Shown: one piece after another, positions 4,932-5,397 of the stretch | How positions within the stretch are numbered: the first letter of the stretch is position 1 | How the letters are laid out: the number at the start of each line of letters is the position of its first letter | Assembly (NCBI GenBank): GCA_030635995.1 | Contig: DAOVXU010000125.1 | Span: 1-5,397 of the forward strand | Direction: 5' to 3' | DNA length: 5,397 nt | Source: Arcobacter sp. | GTDB lineage: Bacteria > Campylobacterota > Campylobacteria > Campylobacterales > Arcobacteraceae | Made by a program: the position numbers and the translations under genes | Notes under the pieces: generated by a model | The model's input: the letters and a program-made list of their open reading frames with translations, nothing else | Told to the model about the DNA's origin: nothing | The model's database searches: none

Positions 4932-5397
4932 ATGTCAAATATAATAAAAGACAATAAAAGAATAATAATTTTCGATACAACTTTAAGAGATGGTGAACAA
5001 TCTCCTGGTGCATCTATGAATACAGAAGAGAAAATACAAATTGCACAACAGTTACAAAAATTAAATGTAGATATAATTGAAGCTGGATTTGCAGCAGCTA
5101 GTCCAGGGGATTTTGATGCTATCTCTCAAATATCTCAAGCTGTTGAAAATGCAAGAGTATGTTCTTTAGCTCGTGCTTTAGATAATGATATCAAACAAGC
5201 AGGTTTGGCAGTTCAAAAAGCAAAGTTTAATAGAATTCATACTTTTATAGCTACATCTCCTATCCATATGGAATATAAATTAAAAATGACTCCAGATCAA
5301 GTTATAAAAAAAGCTATTCATGCTGTTCAATATGCTAAAACATTTGTAGATGATGTTGAGTTTTCACTAGAAGATGCAGGTAGAAGTGAAATGTCTT
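4932..5397 (+). CDS. leuA: 2-isopropylmalate synthase, N-terminal part (3' truncated by window)
   Basis: 155 codons are visible, and the frame is open at the window end. The enzyme condenses acetyl-CoA with 2-oxoisovalerate to 2-isopropylmalate, the first committed step of leucine synthesis, in the cytoplasm. The DRE-TIM metallolyase start FDTTLRDGEQSPGASM (14-29) contains the metal-binding Asp (D20) and the family signature. It is followed by IIEAGFAAASPGDFDA (48-63), IHTFIATSPIHMEYKL (102-117) and VEFSLEDAGRSE (142-153), all typical of LeuA and arguing against homocitrate or citramalate synthase. The C-terminal leucine-binding regulatory domain lies outside the window. The ATG at 4932 has AAAGG 7 nt upstream. 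Expression is probably controlled by the promoter near 4740 and the leader peptide ORF. Confidence 0.95.
   Translation, partial: MSNIIKDNKRIIIFDTTLRDGEQSPGASMNTEEKIQIAQQLQKLNVDIIEAGFAAASPGDFDAISQISQAVENARVCSLARALDNDIKQAGLAVQKAKFNRIHTFIATSPIHMEYKLKMTPDQVIKKAIHAVQYAKTFVDDVEFSLEDAGRSEMS

Overview
This AT-rich window (very low G+C, with TTA/CTT leucine codons and AAA lysines dominating) looks like the chromosome of a Campylobacterota bacterium. Arcobacter-like is my best guess, from base composition, codon use and the style of the proteins. It is a compact region of amino-acid biosynthesis and nucleotide genes. I see no rRNA, tRNA, CRISPR array, insertion sequence or phage gene.

Layout. (1) Positions 1-250, + strand: the C-terminal end of a Y-family DNA polymerase (DinB-like). 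(2) Positions 252-3358, - strand: a tight cluster transcribed pheA (prephenate dehydratase), then an N-formylglutamate amidohydrolase-family gene, then dgt (dGTP triphosphohydrolase). Gaps inside it are 1 and 10 nt, and its 3' end meets dinB tail to tail with 1 nt between the stop codons. (3) Positions 3359-3448: a 90-nt divergent intergenic region with -10 elements for both directions lying on top of each other. (4) Positions 3449-4216, + strand: proC. (5) Positions 4197-4738: two small type IV prepilin/pseudopilin-like genes following proC with overlaps. Both lack an ATG start. The second is reachable only from an ATT codon or by a -1 frameshift at an A AAA AAG heptamer. (6) Positions 4739-4931: a leuA leader with a clear promoter and a 26-codon ORF containing CTC CTG CTC, three consecutive rare leucine codons. 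(7) From 4932 to the window end: the first 155 codons of leuA (2-isopropylmalate synthase).

How they fit together. pheA, proC and leuA are biosynthetic genes for Phe, Pro and Leu that sit side by side but seem to be separately controlled: pheA and proC from a shared divergent promoter, leuA from its own promoter behind a putative leucine-sensing leader peptide. The two prepilin-like genes probably ride on the proC transcript and have no obvious metabolic link to it.

Most interesting points: the leuL-like leader peptide, which has no visible intrinsic terminator and lies in C-rich, G-poor RNA suggestive of Rho- or translation-based attenuation; the pair of non-ATG, overlapping prepilin genes with the ATT-start-or-frameshift ambiguity; and a pheA that has no chorismate mutase domain and carries a variant ACT motif.
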